Shown: positions 23,646 to 32,556, counted from the stretch's first letter. The stretch is DNA of 64,000 bases from Caulobacter flavus (GCF_003722335.1 NZ_CP026100.1:3384001-3448000), one strand, 5' to 3'. Numbers and translations: made by a program. Notes: generated by a model not told the origin, from the sequence alone.

Positions 23646-26501
23646 TTAGAAGTTGAACCGCACGCCGCCCATGAACCGGCGGCCCACGCCCTCGGCTTCG
23701 ATGGGGCGGTTGGCGTGGCCCTGGTAGCGCATGCCCACCTCGTCGGTGAGGTTGCTGGCGTCGAAGTAGACGGTGACGCCGTCACGCACCTGGTAGCGCA
23801 GCGACAGGTCCAGTTGCTCGGTGGCCGCCCAGTAGGTCTGGTCGGTGGCGTCGACGCTCGGCTCGTCCAGCCAGTCGTTGCGCCACTGGTAGGACAGGCG
23901 GGCCGACAGGCCGTATTTCTCGTAGAAGATCGAGGCGTTGACGAGGGTGTCCGACAGGCCCGGGAAGGCGCTCTTAACCCCTTCGGGCGTCTTGAACTCG
24001 CCGTCCAGGAAGGTGACGTTGCCCTGGAAGCCGAAGCCGCTCAGCGGACCGGGCAGGAAGCGCCACTGCTGCATGTAGGCCAGTTCGATGCCGGCCATCT
24101 TGCCGTCCGAACCGTTCAGCGTGGTCGAGTAGGTGTAGCCCGTGCGGTCCAGCGTCCCGACGTCGTAGCGGTCGTCGCGGATGGTGGCGACGCTGTCGTA
24201 GAGCACGTCGTCGATCCGGCGGTAGAAGGCCGAGGCCGACAGCAGGCCAGCCCCCGGCAGGTACCATTCCAGCGCCGTGTCGAAGCCGAAGGCGCGCTCG
24301 GGCTTCAGGTCCGGATTGCCGCCGCTGACCGTCTCGCTGGCGTCGTTGACCGACACGCTGGTGCGGATCTCGCCGAACGAGGGCCGGGCCACGCCGCTGA
24401 TCAGGGCGAAGCGCGCCTGGACGTCGTCGGTGACCTCGTAGTTGACGTGCAGGCTGGGGAACAGGTCGGTGTAGCTCTGCTTGGCCGTCAGCGGCGTCAG
24501 GCTCGAGCCGCTGGCCACCACGCCCCGGCTTTCCAGGTCCACGCTCTCGATGCGCAGACCGGCCAGCACCTCCCACTTGCCCAGCGTCCACTTGTTCTGG
24601 GCGTAGGCCGACAGGATGTTCTCGTCGACGGCGAAGCGGTCCTGCGGCTGCACCGCGGCGGCGGCGTTGTAGAGGCCCGCGTTCGTGGCCTTGGCCAGCA
24701 GGGCGTCCAGGTCCTGGCGCAGGCCGATGTTGTCGACGTAGTTGACGCCCCAGCCGCGCGCGAAGTCGCTGCTCCACTGAGCGTTGGTGATCCGGGGCGT
24801 GACGCTCCAGGTCCCGCCGGTCTGGGCCGCCAGGCTCTGCAGGACGGGCGTCGCGCCCGGCACGCCCGAGAAGGTGTTCCCGGTCGCCTTGCGCATGTCG
24901 TACTTCACGCCGGCCTTGAAGGTCGCCTCGGCGCCGAACGAGGTCCAGTCGCGGGCGATGTCCACCTGGCCGGTCCAGGCGTCGGTGTCGGTGGCGTAGA
25001 CGATCGGGATCAGCACGTCGGCCTGCGAGCCGGTCTGGGGCAGGGCGCTCAGCGCCGTCCCCCGGGCGTAGGTCGTGCCCGAGCCGCTGGTCGTGTAGAG
25101 GTCCAGGTCGGGAATGCCCGAGGTCGCGCCGCTGTAGACCAGCGACAGGCGGCCGAAGTTCTGCTGGATCAGCGGCAGGTACGCGCCCGCGTCGGTGTGG
25201 GTGTAGTTCAGCCGCCACTTGATCGAGGTGTCGGCCCACTCATGGTCGCCGCCCAGCGTGTTGGCGAAGGTGTCGCTGTAGTAGCGGCCGTACTGCCAGC
25301 TGCCGGTATAGGCCGCGCCGTCGACGAAGCCGCTGTCGGCCCCGCGATTGGCCGGCGTCTGGGTGCGGGCGCGCGACAGCTGGAAGTCGTACTGGTTGCG
25401 CTGCTCGCGGTCGATGAACTCGGAATACAGGCTGTTGAAGAAGATCCGGCCGCCGCTGTCGGGGCGGTATTCCAGGCCCAGCTGGGCGGCGTTGTTCTCG
25501 CGCTCCAGGCGGTAGGAGCGGAAGGAGAAGTCGTCGGGCGTGTCCAGGTCGCCGTCGCGGTTCCAGGTGATCTCGCGGTTGTCGGTGGTCTGGTTGCGGC
25601 GGTAGTGGGCGAGCGCGGCGACCACGCCGAACTTGTCGTTCGACCACGAGCCGCGGATCGAGCCCTGGCGCTGCGGACCGTCGCCCAGCTGCATCTCGCC
25701 GTAGCCGATGTCGCCCGAGACGTGGGCGCCGCGCCGGTCGAAGGGCGAGGCGGTGACGATGTTGATCCTGCCCGCCAGGGCCTCGGCCGGCTGGTCCGGG
25801 GTCAGGGTCTTGTTGACCTCCATCGACTGGATGACCACGGCGGGTACGGAGTCGAAGCGGAACACCCGCTCCTCGGCGCCCAGCACGTTCATCCCGTCGA
25901 TCGACACCACGGTCCAGCGCTCGGGCGCGCCGCGCAGCTGGACGTAGCGCTCCTGGCCCTGGTCGCGCTCGATGGCCGCGCCGGGAATGCGCGACAGGGC
26001 GGCGGCGGCCGACTGGTCGGGGAAGCGGCCGATGGCGTCGGCGGCGACCACGCTCATGATGTTGTCGGCGGCCCGCTGCTGGGCGATCGCCGCGGCTTGC
26101 GAGCCCAGGATCGGCCCGGCGGTCACCACCAGGGCTTCCATCTCGGCCGCGTCGGCGTAGCTGACGGTGATCGGCGCGGCGCCGGCGCTGGCCTCGACCT
26201 CGCGGTCGGGCAGGCCCGGATAGCGGACGAGCAGCTTGTGCGGGCCGGCCGGCAGGGCCAGGGCGAAGCGGCCTTCGCGGTCGGTGGTGGTGCGCAGGCC
26301 CAGCCCCGGCGCGGACACCTCGGCGGCGACCAGATAGGCCCCGTCCGTGCCGACCACCCGGCCGACGGCCGTGGCGGCGGCCGCGATCGCGGCGGGTTGC
26401 GCCGCGTCGGCGGCGTGGGCGGCGTGGGCGGCGATCGGCAGCGCGAGCGCGGCGGTGGTGAGCAGCAGGGCCTTGGCGGCGCTTCGGCTGGCGCGGGTCA
26501 T
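23646..26501 (-). CDS. TonB-dependent receptor with N-terminal carboxypeptidase-regulatory-like domain
   Basis: A 951-aa outer-membrane transporter. The start at 26501 (after GAGGGG) gives a Sec signal ending near AHAAD. Residues ~45-115 form a beta-sandwich domain (TTTDREGRFALALPAGPHKLL), then a plug domain (SVVAADAIGRFPDQSAAAAL; IDGMNVLGAEER; AGRINIVTASPFD). The rest is a 22-strand barrel ending in the aromatic-terminated GGVRFNF. This TBDR type in Caulobacterales and Xanthomonadales is typically linked to import of glycans or organic compounds. Its operon partner is an exported phosphatase. The gene is divergent from a tandem TetR regulator that likely controls it. Confidence 0.93.
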   Translation of the reverse strand: MTRASRSAAKALLLTTAALALPIAAHAAHAADAAQPAAIAAAATAVGRVVGTDGAYLVAAEVSAPGLGLRTTTDREGRFALALPAGPHKLLVRYPGLPDREVEASAGAAPITVSYADAAEMEALVVTAGPILGSQAAAIAQQRAADNIMSVVAADAIGRFPDQSAAAALSRIPGAAIERDQGQERYVQLRGAPERWTVVSIDGMNVLGAEERVFRFDSVPAVVIQSMEVNKTLTPDQPAEALAGRINIVTASPFDRRGAHVSGDIGYGEMQLGDGPQRQGSIRGSWSNDKFGVVAALAHYRRNQTTDNREITWNRDGDLDTPDDFSFRSYRLERENNAAQLGLEYRPDSGGRIFFNSLYSEFIDREQRNQYDFQLSRARTQTPANRGADSGFVDGAAYTGSWQYGRYYSDTFANTLGGDHEWADTSIKWRLNYTHTDAGAYLPLIQQNFGRLSLVYSGATSGIPDLDLYTTSGSGTTYARGTALSALPQTGSQADVLIPIVYATDTDAWTGQVDIARDWTSFGAEATFKAGVKYDMRKATGNTFSGVPGATPVLQSLAAQTGGTWSVTPRITNAQWSSDFARGWGVNYVDNIGLRQDLDALLAKATNAGLYNAAAAVQPQDRFAVDENILSAYAQNKWTLGKWEVLAGLRIESVDLESRGVVASGSSLTPLTAKQSYTDLFPSLHVNYEVTDDVQARFALISGVARPSFGEIRTSVSVNDASETVSGGNPDLKPERAFGFDTALEWYLPGAGLLSASAFYRRIDDVLYDSVATIRDDRYDVGTLDRTGYTYSTTLNGSDGKMAGIELAYMQQWRFLPGPLSGFGFQGNVTFLDGEFKTPEGVKSAFPGLSDTLVNASIFYEKYGLSARLSYQWRNDWLDEPSVDATDQTYWAATEQLDLSLRYQVRDGVTVYFDASNLTDEVGMRYQGHANRPIEAEGVGRRFMGGVRFNF

Positions 26502-26559
26502 GTTGGCTTCCCCTCGATGAAGACGAGGGGCGGATAGCAATTCGAACGATTGTACCGTG

Positions 26560-26640
26560 TGAAACTGTCGTGAAATTTAGGCGACGGATTTTTGTACGAA
26601 GCCATAACCATATAATATAAAAAAACAAAATACTCAATGT
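26560..26640. promoter_or_regulatory. AT-rich divergent promoter region between TBDR and TetR-type gene
   Basis: In this otherwise GC-rich sequence, the stretch around 26575-26636 is strikingly AT-rich (including ATATAATATAAAAAAAC). It lies between the divergent start codons of the receptor and the regulator. It is the natural place for both promoters and for the regulator's own operator. No clear palindrome was found. Confidence 0.45.
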
Positions 26641-26726
26641 GCGCGATGTGCTCGGCCTTGAGTGGGGTGCAACTTGAACGCTTGTCCAGACTTGCGTTCG
26701 AACGGCTGTGCAGCCAAACACGGGGC

Positions 26727-27902
26727 ATGGCCTTCGCAGACTTGGATTCCGCCGCCCAACTGGTCGAGGCGGGCTACCGCATCGCCCTGGAAGAAGGGCT
26801 GGGAGCCGTCAGCGCGCGCACCGCCGCCGCCCGCGCGGGAGCGGCCGCCTCGGCCGTGAACTACTATTTCGGCGATCGCGCCGGCTTCCTGCGGCGCATC
26901 CAGGCCCTGGCGCTCGACGAGGCCGAGGGCGCGCGCGAAGCGGCGGCGGCCGGCCTCGCGCGTGGCCCGCGCTGGAACAGCCTCGCCGACCGCATGACCC
27001 TGCTGGTCGCCGAGCGCCTGCAGGCGGGGCGGCTGGGCTTCGTGCTGCTGGGCGAGTTCGAGATCGAGGCCGAGGTCGGCGGCGACCTGGAACTGCAGGC
27101 GGCGGCCGGGCGAGGCGGGGAGGCCGAGTTCGCCTTCTGGCGCGAGACGGCGCTGGTGCTCGGGGCGGCCGAGGGCGACGCCGACGGCTGGGCGGGCCTG
27201 GCCGTCGGCCTGCTCACCCTGCTGCATGTCGAGCCCGACGCGGGCGAGCGCCTGCTGTGGCTGGCGCCGGCCTTCCGGCGGCTGGGCGCGCGGCTGGGCG
27301 GAACGGCGATCGAGCCGGTCCCGGCCGGGCCCGCGCCCGACGAGGTGCTGCCCGAGCGCGAACACGCCAACGACACCGCCCGCCGCATCGTCGAGGCCGC
27401 CATCGCCGGCATCGCCGACCGCGGCGTCTCCCGCCTGACCCAGCGCGACGTGGCGGCCAGGGCCGGGGTGTCGCTGGCGGCCACCACCTACTTCTTCCGC
27501 ACCAAGGCCGATCTGGTCGAGGCCGCGATGGTCGAGCTGCATCGCCAGGTCCGGGCCGAGGTCCTGGCCTCGGCCGACGACGCCGGCGTGGCCACCGTCA
27601 TGGCGCCGACCGGCGGCTTCTCGGCTCGGGTGCGGGCGCTGGGGGCCCTGCAACTGGCCGCCGCCCGCGAACCGGCCCTCCAGCCCCTCGCCGCGGCCGT
27701 CCGCGCCACCCGCGGCGCCACCTCGATGCGCATGCTGCGCCGCCAGGGCGTCAACGACGCCGACGGCCTGGACGCCATGGTCTGGTCCACCCTGATGGGC
27801 GGCCTGATCGGCAAGCTCCGCTTCGCCGCGCCGGCCGACCGCGAAGCCGCCTTCGGCGCGATGCGCGACCGGCTGCAGGCGCGGCTGTTCGGCAAGGTGT
27901 AA
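26727..27902 (+). CDS. Tandem (double-unit) TetR-family transcriptional regulator
   Basis: A 391-aa protein that contains two complete TetR-like units in one chain. The first helix-turn-helix lies at residues ~12-58 (IALEEGLGAVSARTAAARAG, then SAVNYYFGDRAGFLRRI). The second lies at ~215-265 (GVSRLTQRDVAARAGVSLAA, then TTYFFRTKADLVEAAM). Each is followed by a helical ligand/dimer domain of about 140-150 residues. Normal TetR proteins are ~200 aa and dimerise; here the dimer appears to be covalently fused. ATG 26727 is preferred, although an in-frame ATG at 26637 would add 30 residues. It is divergent from the TBDR-phosphatase-GH115 set, which it probably regulates. Confidence 0.88.
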   Translation: MAFADLDSAAQLVEAGYRIALEEGLGAVSARTAAARAGAAASAVNYYFGDRAGFLRRIQALALDEAEGAREAAAAGLARGPRWNSLADRMTLLVAERLQAGRLGFVLLGEFEIEAEVGGDLELQAAAGRGGEAEFAFWRETALVLGAAEGDADGWAGLAVGLLTLLHVEPDAGERLLWLAPAFRRLGARLGGTAIEPVPAGPAPDEVLPEREHANDTARRIVEAAIAGIADRGVSRLTQRDVAARAGVSLAATTYFFRTKADLVEAAMVELHRQVRAEVLASADDAGVATVMAPTGGFSARVRALGALQLAAAREPALQPLAAAVRATRGATSMRMLRRQGVNDADGLDAMVWSTLMGGLIGKLRFAAPADREAAFGAMRDRLQARLFGKV

Positions 27903-27907
27903 AGATT

Positions 27908-27986
27908 CTCCCCCAGAGGGGGAGGCTCTTGGCGCTCCAGATGCTCCCCCTCTGGGGGAGCTGTCGCGGAGCGACCGAGGGGGTCC
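27908..27986. repeat. REP-like repeat between convergent regulator and phytase genes
   Basis: CTCCCCCAGAGGGGGAGG, then the segment GCTCCAGATGCTCCCCCTCT and GGGGGAGCTGTCGCGGAGCGACCGAGGGGG. Two hairpin units are arranged head to head. It is the reverse-orientation homologue of the repeat split by the IS element at 15982-17236. It fills the 3' gap between two convergent genes. Confidence 0.75.
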
Positions 27987-27998
27987 GCCGCCAGGCGG

Positions 27999-30062
27999 CT
28001 ATTCCTTCAGCCCCAGCACCCCCGCGATCGCCGACCACGGCACGAGCTTGAAGTTCTGGTGCTCCGGCGGAAAGACGTTGCGGCCGTCCTGGGCGACGAA
28101 TGCCCCGGCTTCCAGGCCAGCGCCCAGCGAGGCGCTGGTGACGTCCAGGCCGTCGGTCTCGGAGATCCCGTCGATCCCCCTGGCCCCGTCGGCGGTGACG
28201 GCGAAGCTGCCGACATAGGCGTTGTCGCCCTCGCGGCGATAGACGGCGTAGCTGTTGTTGCCCTGGCTGGAGACCACCAGATAGCCCTTGCCGCCCGCCT
28301 GCCGGTAGAGCCCCACGCCCTCCAGGTCGTCCTTCAGGGCCGGATTGGACGCGACGCGGTCAATGGCCTTGGGCGCCTTCCTGTCCGTCGGCTCGGCGCC
28401 CAGCTTCCAAAGCGCCACGTCTTCTTCGGCGACGTAAAGGGCGCCGGTCTCGTCGTCGGCGACGCAGCCCTCGGTCTGGGTGTCGAACTTGAAGTCGCGA
28501 ACCTGCACGGCGCGCACCTTGCCGCTGGCCTGGGCGACCAGCTTCCACTGGCGCACCAGCCCGTCAGGATCGCCGACGAAGACGTAGGTCTCGCCCTTGG
28601 CACCGCGATACATGCAAAGGCCGTAGGGGTCCGAGAGGCCCGTGGCCTGCACGCCGTCGGCGACCGAGGTCAGCTGCCGGGTGGAGGGATCCAGCGTGTA
28701 GAGGGCGATCGACTTGTGGGTGCGGTCGCTGGCGGCGACCAGGATCGTCTCGCGGCCGCCCAGCTTGAAGCCCGCCCGCAGGTCGACATTGTTCATCTTG
28801 CCGTCGGCCAGGTACTGCAGCGGTTGGCCCGACAGGTCGTAGACCAGCAGGCCGCCCTTCTTGTCGGTGGCGATGATGGCGCTCTTGGCGGGATCGGTCG
28901 GGTTGGCCCAGATCGCCGGATCGTCGGCGGCGTCGCCGTCGTGGTCGACGGGCTTGGTCTCCATGGTCGGCCGCACCGAGGCGAAGCCGGCCGCCGGCTT
29001 GGATCCGGCCGCGTCGCCCGTGGCCAGCTTTAGCCCGGCGGCGACGTCGGCCCACGAGACGACCTTCATGTCGGCGCCCGACTTGCGGTCGTCGGCCACC
29101 AGCAGGGCGCCGGCCGGCAGGCGCTCGCCCAGGGGCGCGCGCAGGGCGAACAGGCCCGAGGGGTTCTCGACGGCATTGCGATCGCCGGTCTGGATGCGGA
29201 AGGCGCCGACATAGGCGTCGTCGCGGGCGCGGTCATAGACCAGGTAGTCGCCGGCGGTCGCATTGGCGGCCACCAGGAAGCGGGCCGCCTGGCCGCCGTC
29301 GACCAGGGCCAGGCCCGCCACCTCGCCGGCCACCTGGCCCAGGCGCGCCGCGTCGATCAGCGTCGGGACGGGCTCGGCCTCCGGATCGGCGTCGTAGCGC
29401 CAGACGCCCACCGCCTCCTGGGCGACGTAGAGGGCGCCGCTGGCGTCGTCGGCGACGCAGTACTTGGCCTCGGACGACAGGTGCAGGCGGCGCACGATGC
29501 GCCCGTCCAGCTTGCCGTCGGCGGTGGGGAACAGCAGCCACTGGTCCATCTGGCCGGCCACGCCCAGGGTGAAGGCGTAGAGCGATCCGTCGCGCGGCGC
29601 CCGGTGCAGGCAGACGCCTTCGCCGGCGTAGTCCAGCGTCAGCGGCTTGGCGTCGAGGCTGGCGGCCTGTCCTGCGGCGAAGTCGTACGAGGCCAGGCGC
29701 AGGCGCCCGCCCTTGCGGTCCAGCAGCGCCAGCAGGGGCTTGCCGTCCTGTTCACGCACGTCGACGCCGTAGACCTCGCCGCCAGGAATCGCGCCGACCC
29801 GCTTGCCGTCGAGGCCGTAGAGCTCCAGCCCGCCGCCCTCGCCGGTGGCGGCGATCAGGCTCTTGTCCGGCGCGGCCGGGTTGCGCAGCAGCGCCACGCC
29901 GTTGGCGCCGCCTTCGACCGTGGGGGCGGTCGAGCCGACCGGAGCCACGACCGGCCCTTGGGCCTGAGGGGATTGGGCCTGAGGGGATTGGGCTTGAGCC
30001 GATCCGGCGCCCAGCAGGAAGGCGAGCACGCCGACGGCGGCGCTGGCGCGAAGATGAGTCAT
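27999..30062 (-). CDS. Exported two-domain beta-propeller phytase
   Basis: A 687-aa phytase-like protein with a Sec signal (residues 1-24, ending GSAQAQ). Two homologous halves are seen: residues ~30-340 and ~350-687. Each has the series of propeller blades with matching motifs (first half KYCVADDASGALYVAQEAVGVW; second half EGCVADDETGALYVAEEDVALW). The C-terminal half contains the fuller set of calcium/phosphate site segments (PVDHDGDAADDPAIW; NNVDLRAGF; DGLDVTSASLG). Double-domain phytases of this kind are known, where the N-terminal half is weakly active and helps on phytate intermediates. Just after the signal, a 15-base unit is repeated (residues SPQAQ), giving a short flexible linker. 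The gene is divergent from a TBDR. Confidence 0.9.
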   Translation of the reverse strand: MTHLRASAAVGVLAFLLGAGSAQAQSPQAQSPQAQGPVVAPVGSTAPTVEGGANGVALLRNPAAPDKSLIAATGEGGGLELYGLDGKRVGAIPGGEVYGVDVREQDGKPLLALLDRKGGRLRLASYDFAAGQAASLDAKPLTLDYAGEGVCLHRAPRDGSLYAFTLGVAGQMDQWLLFPTADGKLDGRIVRRLHLSSEAKYCVADDASGALYVAQEAVGVWRYDADPEAEPVPTLIDAARLGQVAGEVAGLALVDGGQAARFLVAANATAGDYLVYDRARDDAYVGAFRIQTGDRNAVENPSGLFALRAPLGERLPAGALLVADDRKSGADMKVVSWADVAAGLKLATGDAAGSKPAAGFASVRPTMETKPVDHDGDAADDPAIWANPTDPAKSAIIATDKKGGLLVYDLSGQPLQYLADGKMNNVDLRAGFKLGGRETILVAASDRTHKSIALYTLDPSTRQLTSVADGVQATGLSDPYGLCMYRGAKGETYVFVGDPDGLVRQWKLVAQASGKVRAVQVRDFKFDTQTEGCVADDETGALYVAEEDVALWKLGAEPTDRKAPKAIDRVASNPALKDDLEGVGLYRQAGGKGYLVVSSQGNNSYAVYRREGDNAYVGSFAVTADGARGIDGISETDGLDVTSASLGAGLEAGAFVAQDGRNVFPPEHQNFKLVPWSAIAGVLGLKE

Positions 30063-30130
30063 GCGGCTTGTCCCCCGGGTGCCTGCGCGCGGGCCGACCG
30101 GTCGCGCGCGAGGGCTTATGCGACGATTGC

Positions 30131-30148
30131 AAAACGGATTGATGACAG
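30131..30148 (-). promoter_or_regulatory. Possible Pho box upstream of the phytase gene
   Basis: On the reverse strand, CTGTCAT-CAAT-CCGTTTT lies 69 bases before the phytase start. The first half is a perfect PhoB half site, and the second half matches poorly. Control of a phytase by phosphate starvation would make sense. The weak second half keeps confidence low. Confidence 0.35.
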
Positions 30149-30230
30149 GTGCGCCTTTTCGACCGGGGGGACGTTCACATGCGCCGGGGCGGCGATAGGC
30201 TGCGCCAACTCTCACTCCGCCGGAGCCGCC

Positions 30231-32246
30231 ATGTTCGACGCCCCCTTCGAGACCCCGCCAGCGCCCGAAGCTCAGGTCTCGGAAGTGATCGTCACCGGCG
30301 CCCGCCTGCCGCCGTCGGCCGGGGAGGGCGCCTTCGCCATCACCAGCCTGGCCGATCCGGCCTGGGCGCGCTCGCCGCGTCTCGACGAGCAGCTGGCGCG
30401 AGCGCCGGGCGTCTCGCTGTTTCGACGCACCTCGAGCCTGGCGACCAATCCGACCACGCAGGGGCTGTCGCTGCGCGCCATCGCGCCGTCCGGGGCCGGG
30501 CGGGCGCTGGTCACGCTGGACGGCGTGCCGCAGAACGACCCGTTCGGCGGCTGGGTGATCTGGAGCGGCCTGCCGGCCGAGACCGTCCAGGATGTGCGCG
30601 TCGTGCGCGGCGCCGGGGCCCAGGCCTATGGCGCGGGGGCCCTGACCGGCGTCGTCGCCCTGACCGGTCGGGACGGCGGCGGGCCGGTGCTGGAGGCGTC
30701 GGCCGAGGCCGGCGGACAGAGCTATCGCCGCGCGGCGCTGAACGCGGGCGCCGGCGGCGTGCTCGCCAGCGTCACGGCCGAGCGCTCGGGCGGCTGGACG
30801 CCGGTTCGCGCGGGGCGCGGCGCGGCCGACGAGCCGCTGGCCCTCGACGCCTGGTCGGCGGCGCTGCGCTACGACGCCCAGCTGTCGTCGGGTCCGGCCA
30901 TGGCCGCCCGGGTCGCCGTCTACGACGAGAACCGCCGCTCGGGCCTGGTCGGCGCCGACGCCCGCGCGCGCGGCGCCCAGGCCAGCCTGACCCTGGCCCA
31001 GGCGCCCTCGGGGGATCGCCATGGCTGGCGCCTGCAGGCCTGGACCCTGGTCAGCGACCTTCAGAACCGCTCGGTCGCCGTCGGCGCGGGTCGGGCCTTC
31101 ACCACGCCGGCCAACGACCAGTTCGAGACCCCGGCCCACGGCTACGGCTTCAATGCCGCCTTGCGCGGCGTGCGCGGGCCGCTGGAATGGGAGGTCGGCG
31201 CCGACCTGCGCGCGGCCGAAGGCGAGACCCACGAGCGCTTCCGCTACATGGGCGGCCAGTTCACCCGCCTGCGCGAAGCGGGCGGCCAGACCACGACGCT
31301 GGGCGCCTATGCCGACGCCAGCTGGACCGCCGGGCCGTGGCTGCTGACCGGCGACCTGCGCGTGGACCACTGGCGGGCCTTCGACGCCCGCCGCCGCGAG
31401 TTCGACCTGCAGACCGGAGCGGCGACGCTCGACGAGGCGCCGGCCGGCCGCTCGACCACCACGCCCACGGGCCGCGTGGGCCTGCGTCGCGACCTTGGTC
31501 CGGGCTTTGTTCGCACCGCCGCCTATGCCGGCTTCCGTCCGCCCAGCCTGAACGAGCTGCATCGGCCGTTCCGGGTGGGCAATGACGTCACCGAGGCCAA
31601 CGCGGCCCTGAAGCCGGAGCGCCTCTACGGCGTCGAGGCGGGGGCGGGCCTGGAAGGGAAGGGCGCCAGACTGTCGGCGACCCTGTTCCTCAACCGGCTG
31701 GAGGATCCGGTGGCCAACGTCACGATCGGGCAGGGGCCGGCGACCTTCCCGACCGCCGGCTTCATCCCGGCCGGCGGCGTGTTGCGCCAGCGCCAGAACG
31801 TCGGCCGCATCGACGCGGTCGGGCTGGAGTTGGAGGGCCGCGCCGATCTGGGCCGGAGCCTGGTGCTGACCGGTGCGCTGATGGCGACCGATGCCGAGGT
31901 CGACGGCGGCTCGCAGGCGCCTCAACTGACCGGCAAGCGTCCGGCCCAGGCGCCGCGCGTCGCGGCCTCGGCCGGGCTGGAATGGCGCGCGAACGCGCGC
32001 CTGGGCCTGTTCCTCGCCGCTCGACACGAGGGCGCGCGCTTCGACGACGACCTCAACACCCGTCGGCTGGACGCCGCGACGACCCTTGGTCTTTCGGCTC
32101 GCTACGCGCTCAACCCCTCGACCCGCCTGGAGCTTGATCTGCGCAACGCGCTGGACGCCGACGTCGCCACGGGTCGCACGGGTGACGGCGTGACCAGCTT
32201 CGACGCCCCGCGCAGCGTGAGGGTGGGGGTCACCTACGTCCGCTGA
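30231..32246 (+). CDS. TonB-dependent receptor next to the phytase
   Basis: A 671-aa outer-membrane receptor of the shorter BtuB/siderophore-like type. The TonB-box-like stretch SEVIVTGARL is followed by a plug (LDEQLARAPGVSLFRRT; GLSLRAIAPSGAGRALVTLD; VVRGAGAQAYGAGALTGVV) and a beta barrel ending GVTYVR. The ATG at 30231 follows CGGAG. No Sec signal can be seen after it, and no upstream in-frame start supplies one. This is odd for an outer-membrane protein and may mean an unannotated start or sequence error. It is divergent from the phytase gene; phytase and TBDR pairs are known in aquatic bacteria. It may import inositol phosphates or metal released from phytate. Confidence 0.88.
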   Translation: MFDAPFETPPAPEAQVSEVIVTGARLPPSAGEGAFAITSLADPAWARSPRLDEQLARAPGVSLFRRTSSLATNPTTQGLSLRAIAPSGAGRALVTLDGVPQNDPFGGWVIWSGLPAETVQDVRVVRGAGAQAYGAGALTGVVALTGRDGGGPVLEASAEAGGQSYRRAALNAGAGGVLASVTAERSGGWTPVRAGRGAADEPLALDAWSAALRYDAQLSSGPAMAARVAVYDENRRSGLVGADARARGAQASLTLAQAPSGDRHGWRLQAWTLVSDLQNRSVAVGAGRAFTTPANDQFETPAHGYGFNAALRGVRGPLEWEVGADLRAAEGETHERFRYMGGQFTRLREAGGQTTTLGAYADASWTAGPWLLTGDLRVDHWRAFDARRREFDLQTGAATLDEAPAGRSTTTPTGRVGLRRDLGPGFVRTAAYAGFRPPSLNELHRPFRVGNDVTEANAALKPERLYGVEAGAGLEGKGARLSATLFLNRLEDPVANVTIGQGPATFPTAGFIPAGGVLRQRQNVGRIDAVGLELEGRADLGRSLVLTGALMATDAEVDGGSQAPQLTGKRPAQAPRVAASAGLEWRANARLGLFLAARHEGARFDDDLNTRRLDAATTLGLSARYALNPSTRLELDLRNALDADVATGRTGDGVTSFDAPRSVRVGVTYVR

Positions 32247-32556
32247 TCCGATAAAAAGAAAAGCAAATTTATTTATTCGATTGACGGCCGGCGGGGCGGC
32301 GTGGTCACCTCTGTCTCGAGCCAGCCGCCCGCGCCACCAAGGTCGCGGCGCAGGACCTGGGGAGGCAAACATGATTTTCGGGCAAGGCCCCGGCGCGGCT
32401 TCGCGCCCACGCACCTTTATCTTCCCCGCCTGATCGACTGAGGCCTCGTCGCCTAGCGGTCCGCCGGTTCACCCGCGCCTTTCCCAAGATTCCTGCAAGC
32501 GGGAGCCAAGGGACCGGCGGGCCGTCCTTCTCTTCACCCCACACTCGCGTGAACCC
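32247..32556. other. 310-base intergenic region upstream of the GH27 gene
   Basis: It starts with an AT-rich island (32250-32279), followed by GC-rich sequence without a credible reading frame on the forward strand. It presumably holds the promoter and leader of the GH27 gene. Nothing else was recognised. Confidence 0.6.
32250..32279. promoter_or_regulatory. AT-rich island, candidate ROK-repressor site upstream of GH27
   Basis: On the reverse strand it reads GAATAAATAAATTTGC followed by TTTTCTTTTTATC. It closely resembles the island at 42491-42518, sharing AAATTTG-TTTTCTTTT-AT. ROK-family repressors such as NagC and Mlc bind AT-rich imperfect palindromes of this kind. The link to the ROK repressor at 41210-42421 is an inference. 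Confidence 0.5.

Noticed and set aside
22506..26537. 1343-codon forward frame antisense to the phosphatase and TBDR genes
   Set aside because: The reverse strand encodes two clear protein families over the same region. The forward translation is low-complexity Gly/Val/Ala/Arg/His with no domain.
27908..27986. CRISPR-like array from the repeated GC-rich units
   Set aside because: There are only two inverted hairpin copies with no regular spacers and no cas genes. It fits a REP-type element.
27999..32414. Very long reverse open frame running from the phytase across the divergent TBDR
   Set aside because: Only the part up to 30062 has phytase sequence and a signal peptide. The rest is antisense to the TBDR barrel, with composition typical of open antisense frames in GC-rich DNA.
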